Assembly: GCF_003570925.1 (NCBI RefSeq)
Contig: NZ_QXIS01000028.1
Span: forward strand, 1-42,331
DNA: 42,331 bases
Reading direction: 5' to 3'
Source: Candidatus Cryosericum terrychapinii
Lineage (GTDB): Bacteria > Caldisericota > Caldisericia > Cryosericales > Cryosericaceae
The stretch's first letter is position 1. Each line of letters starts with the position of its first letter. The notes beneath the pieces are model-generated. The model was not told the DNA's origin, ran no database searches, and was given only the letters and a program-made list of their open reading frames with translations. Below are positions 39,978 through 42,331 of the stretch, in pieces. A program made the position numbers and the translations under genes.

Positions 39978-41958
39978 GCTCGCTAAGGAACTGAATCTGA
40001 AGTCGGCACGCATGCTGGAGATCCTGGCTAAGCTAGGAGTTCCAGGCAAGGGCGTGGTCGGCACAATCGAAGAAGAAACGGCAAACCTTGTCAAGGAGAT
40101 TGTCGAGAAGGAGAAGGCCTCCTCGTCGGAGGTCAAGAAAGAGACTCCAAAGGCAACCAAGGCGACCCCTAAGGTCGTACATGAAAAGGAAAAGGAGAAA
40201 CCTACGCCCGCACCCGTCGAACCTGTCATCACCGTAGAGAAGCCCAAAGCATTTGTCGAGTCTGTCACCTATACTGCTTTTGCCAAGCAGTTTGACCTCA
40301 AGCAGCACGAGCTCAATACGATGATGCTCAAGAACGGCATCCCGGTGCGTGAGTGCGGCCTGCTGGACCCCGGCGACGCCGACTACCTCGCCCGTATCCT
40401 CGGCGAGAACTATGCCCCGCCGTCGGACAAGTTCATGAAGTCCTTTGAGACGCGCCCGCCTGTCGTGACGGTCATGGGCCACGTCGACCATGGCAAGACG
40501 ACGTTGCTGGATTTCATCCGCAAGAGCAGCGTCGCCAGCCGCGAGAAGGGTGGCATCACCCAGAAGATCGGCGCCTACGAGGTCCAGATTAAGGGCAAGA
40601 CCATTATCTTCATCGATACTCCCGGCCACGAGGCATTTACGTCGATGCGTCTCAAGGGCTCGCAGGTCACCGACGTGGTCATCCTGGTCGTCGCCGCCGA
40701 AGAAGGTGTCAAGGAACAGACCCTCGAGGCGCTTGACCACGCCAAGGCGGCCAAGGTCCCGATCATCGTTGCCATGAACAAGATCGACAAGCCCGAGGCG
40801 AACCCCGAGCGTGTCAAGCAGCAGCTGGCGGACCGTGGTCTGCAGCCAGACGACTGGGGCGGAGACACCGTCTTCCTTCCCGTGTCGGCCAAGACGGGCA
40901 AGGGTGTGGACGAACTGCTGGACATGATTCTCCTGCAGGCGGAGATGGCAGGACTCAAGACCCGATCCTCTGTCGAAGCATCCGGCTCCGTCATCGAGGC
41001 ACGCGTCGACAAGAACATCGGCGTCCTCACTCGCCTTCTCGTGCAAACCGGAACGCTCCATGTTGGCGACGACATCCGTGTTGGTGACTGTGTTGGCAAG
41101 ATCAAGCGCATGACCAACGAGGCAGGCGCGAACCTGCGCGAAGCGAAGGCGCTCATGCCCGTCGAGGTCATGGGCCTGTCGGAACTACCCGAGGCCGGTG
41201 AGGTCTTCCATACGCTGGAAGACGTCGACTCGTGCCGCATGATCATCGACGAGAAGAGGCAGAAGGAGCGCCTTGCGTTCCTGGCGCAGGAACAAAGGAA
41301 GCCGCTGACGCTGGACGACCTATTCAACGAAGAAGAGGCGCTGGAGAAGAGGAAGCTCACCCTCATCCTGAAAGCCGACGCTCTCTCCACGCTGGACGCC
41401 GTCAAGTTCGAGTTGAAGAAGGTCAAGACCAAAACCGTTCCTCTCGAGATCCTGCACGAGGGCACAGGCGGCATCACGAAGTCCGACGTCCTGCTGGCTT
41501 CCGCCAGCAACGCCGTCATCGTTGGTTTCAACGTCGTCCCTCTGGCCGAAGCGCTCAAGGTCGCCGCAACAGAGAAGGTTCAGATCCATACCTATGACCT
41601 CATCTTCGAACTGGGCGACTCCATCGACAAGATGATCGCCGGACTGATCAAGCCGGTCTTCGAAGAGATCGTGCAGGGCCGCGCCCGCATCAAGGACGTG
41701 TTCAAGATCACCGGTGTCGGTGCCATCGCCGGCTGCCTGGTCGAAGATGGCAAGATCATCCGCGGTGCCAAGGCCCGCGTTGTCCGCAACGCCGTCGTCG
41801 TGTATGCCAACTCCAGCATCTCCTCGCTGAAGCGCTTCAAGGAAGACGCCAAAGAAGTCCTCAAGGGCTACGAATGTGGCATGGGCGTGCAGAACTTCAA
41901 TGACTTCAAGGTCGACGACATCATCGAAACCCTGGTGATGGAGGAGAAGAAGCCGTAA
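39955..41958 (+). CDS. infB: Translation initiation factor IF-2
   Basis: 667 residues from ATG 39955. The N-terminal part has the IF2_N motif (IYELAKELNLKSARMLEILAKLG, part ELAKELNLKS) and a linker of Lys/Glu/Pro repeats (about 45-95). The G domain starts with VTVMGHVDHGKTTLLD, then DTPGHEAFTSMR and NKIDKPEANP. Domains II to IV follow, ending with GYECGMGVQNFNDFKVDDIIE (part GYECGMGVQNF). IF-2 places initiator tRNA on the ribosome. A terminator follows, so the operon ends here; rbfA does not follow directly. Confidence 0.96.
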   Translation: MKKVRIYELAKELNLKSARMLEILAKLGVPGKGVVGTIEEETANLVKEIVEKEKASSSEVKKETPKATKATPKVVHEKEKEKPTPAPVEPVITVEKPKAFVESVTYTAFAKQFDLKQHELNTMMLKNGIPVRECGLLDPGDADYLARILGENYAPPSDKFMKSFETRPPVVTVMGHVDHGKTTLLDFIRKSSVASREKGGITQKIGAYEVQIKGKTIIFIDTPGHEAFTSMRLKGSQVTDVVILVVAAEEGVKEQTLEALDHAKAAKVPIIVAMNKIDKPEANPERVKQQLADRGLQPDDWGGDTVFLPVSAKTGKGVDELLDMILLQAEMAGLKTRSSVEASGSVIEARVDKNIGVLTRLLVQTGTLHVGDDIRVGDCVGKIKRMTNEAGANLREAKALMPVEVMGLSELPEAGEVFHTLEDVDSCRMIIDEKRQKERLAFLAQEQRKPLTLDDLFNEEEALEKRKLTLILKADALSTLDAVKFELKKVKTKTVPLEILHEGTGGITKSDVLLASASNAVIVGFNVVPLAEALKVAATEKVQIHTYDLIFELGDSIDKMIAGLIKPVFEEIVQGRARIKDVFKITGVGAIAGCLVEDGKIIRGAKARVVRNAVVVYANSSISSLKRFKEDAKEVLKGYECGMGVQNFNDFKVDDIIETLVMEEKKP

Positions 41959-41996
41959 CGTAAGGTCTTCCAGGGTTCTGCTGACCAACAAGCATG

Positions 41997-42021
41997 GCGC
42001 TGGGCGTTCATCGTCCGGCGC
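41997..42021 (+). terminator. Terminator after infB
   Basis: A 10-bp stem with two G-U pairs (GCGCTGGGCG with CGTCCGGCGC), loop TTCAT, followed by TTTCTT. Confidence 0.7.
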
Positions 42022-42104
42022 TTTCTTCATGTCCAACAAACCGTGTCGGCTCCCGGGTTCCCGTTTCTGTCGGCTCCTGCGGCAGAATGATGGAGAAAAC
42101 GCGG

Positions 42105-42110
42105 TATACT
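42105..42110 (+). promoter_or_regulatory. -10 box of the last gene, predicted leaderless
   Basis: TATACT at 42105-42110 is followed by six bases and ATG 42117. No -35 box is evident at 16 or 17 bases (CAGAAT), and there is no Shine-Dalgarno sequence. Confidence 0.5.
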
Positions 42111-42116
42111 ATTGCG

Positions 42117-42331
42117 ATGAAAACGGATGTGGGTGAGTACGTAGAATGTGACGGAAGCAGTCTGGGGGACTCTCTCCGGGACGAACTGCAGCGGCAATAT
42201 GACAATGCCTTTGCATTGTCTGACAATGACGCCCACGCGGCGAAAGTCACGGCAGACGAGATCTATGCCAAAGCCGGCGATGCGAAGAGTCCATATTGGC
42301 AGGGCCTATCCCGGTACCTTGCGGGCTTCTG
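42117..42331 (+). CDS. Unknown protein, 3'-truncated by the window edge
   Basis: 71 codons are visible from ATG 42117, running off the window without a stop. The sequence (MKTDVGEYVECDGSS, then LRDELQRQYDNAF and KVTADEIYAKAGDAKSPYW) is acidic and helical and has no family I recognise. It is not rbfA, which would be the usual gene after infB. A -10 box six bases upstream suggests a leaderless mRNA. Confidence 0.55.
   Translation, partial: MKTDVGEYVECDGSSLGDSLRDELQRQYDNAFALSDNDAHAAKVTADEIYAKAGDAKSPYWQGLSRYLAGF

Noticed and set aside
42008-42250. An 80-codon minus-strand frame at the right edge
   Set aside because: It runs against the plus-strand gene at 42117 and through the infB terminator, without a ribosome binding site.
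1-42331. tRNA, rRNA genes or CRISPR arrays
   Set aside because: Reading the intergenic gaps showed no T-loop-type GGTTCGAATCC sequence, no conserved rRNA stretch and no regularly spaced repeats. A covariance-model search would settle it for tRNA.

Overview
This is a bacterial chromosomal segment of roughly 58% G+C (an impression, not a count) around the replication-initiation region. It carries dnaA, dnaN, recF, a DUF721/DciA-like gene, rsmG-parA-parB with a perfect parS site, a DnaB-type helicase, dnaE and rimP-nusA-infB. Most genes have GGAGG-type ribosome binding sites and sit in tight operons with ATGA-type overlaps. No single gene fixes the phylum. An archaeal-like radical SAM pair, PspC/LiaI-like membrane proteins and repeated leaderless starts suggest a deep-branching or uncultured lineage. 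Caldisericota-type bacteria would fit, but that is a guess.

Layout. 1-6.5 kb: the end of a PLP enzyme, homoserine kinase, a UPF0173 hydrolase, an Orn/Lys/Arg decarboxylase family enzyme, and a two-gene operon of a PATAN/DUF4388 protein with an IMP dehydrogenase homologue that has lost its catalytic cysteine. 6.5-9.5 kb: a COG2426 membrane protein, parS, rsmG, parA, parB. 9.5-13.2 kb (minus strand): a REC-REC-HD-GYP regulator, a thiamine/HMP-binding-like protein and two overlapping radical SAM genes that resemble the LipS1/LipS2 lipoyl synthase pair. 13.3-20.4 kb (plus): a P-loop protein, small proteins, mtnP, rhomboid, surE, an RNase J-like nuclease and htrA. 20.5-26 kb (mostly minus): a PsbP-like protein, mgsA, DUF721, recF, dnaN, dnaA, with two intergenic clusters of DnaA boxes. 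26-31.9 kb (plus): a GerMN protein, a DnaB-like helicase, and a five-gene ECF sigma / anti-sigma-like / toastrack / LiaI-like / PspC operon. 32-33 kb: a degenerate REP-associated transposase (RAYT) beside a perfect 42-bp palindrome and flanked by DnaA boxes. 33-42.3 kb (plus): a DUF2179 protein, a lipoprotein, dnaE, rimP-nusA-infB behind an attenuator-like leader, and the start of an unknown gene.

How it works together. The strongest system-level signal is an envelope-stress regulon. The ECF operon and the distant htrA gene are preceded by the same element, GTAAC-N17-CGTA, in the correct orientation and at similar distances from their start codons. This suggests that the sigma factor drives both the toastrack/LiaI/PspC membrane proteins and the periplasmic protease. 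Housekeeping promoters recur as TTGNNN-N16-TANACT, and in several cases the start codon lies 6-7 bases after the -10 box, which predicts leaderless mRNAs. Exact DnaA boxes (six found, about 0.3 expected by chance) lie only between genes.
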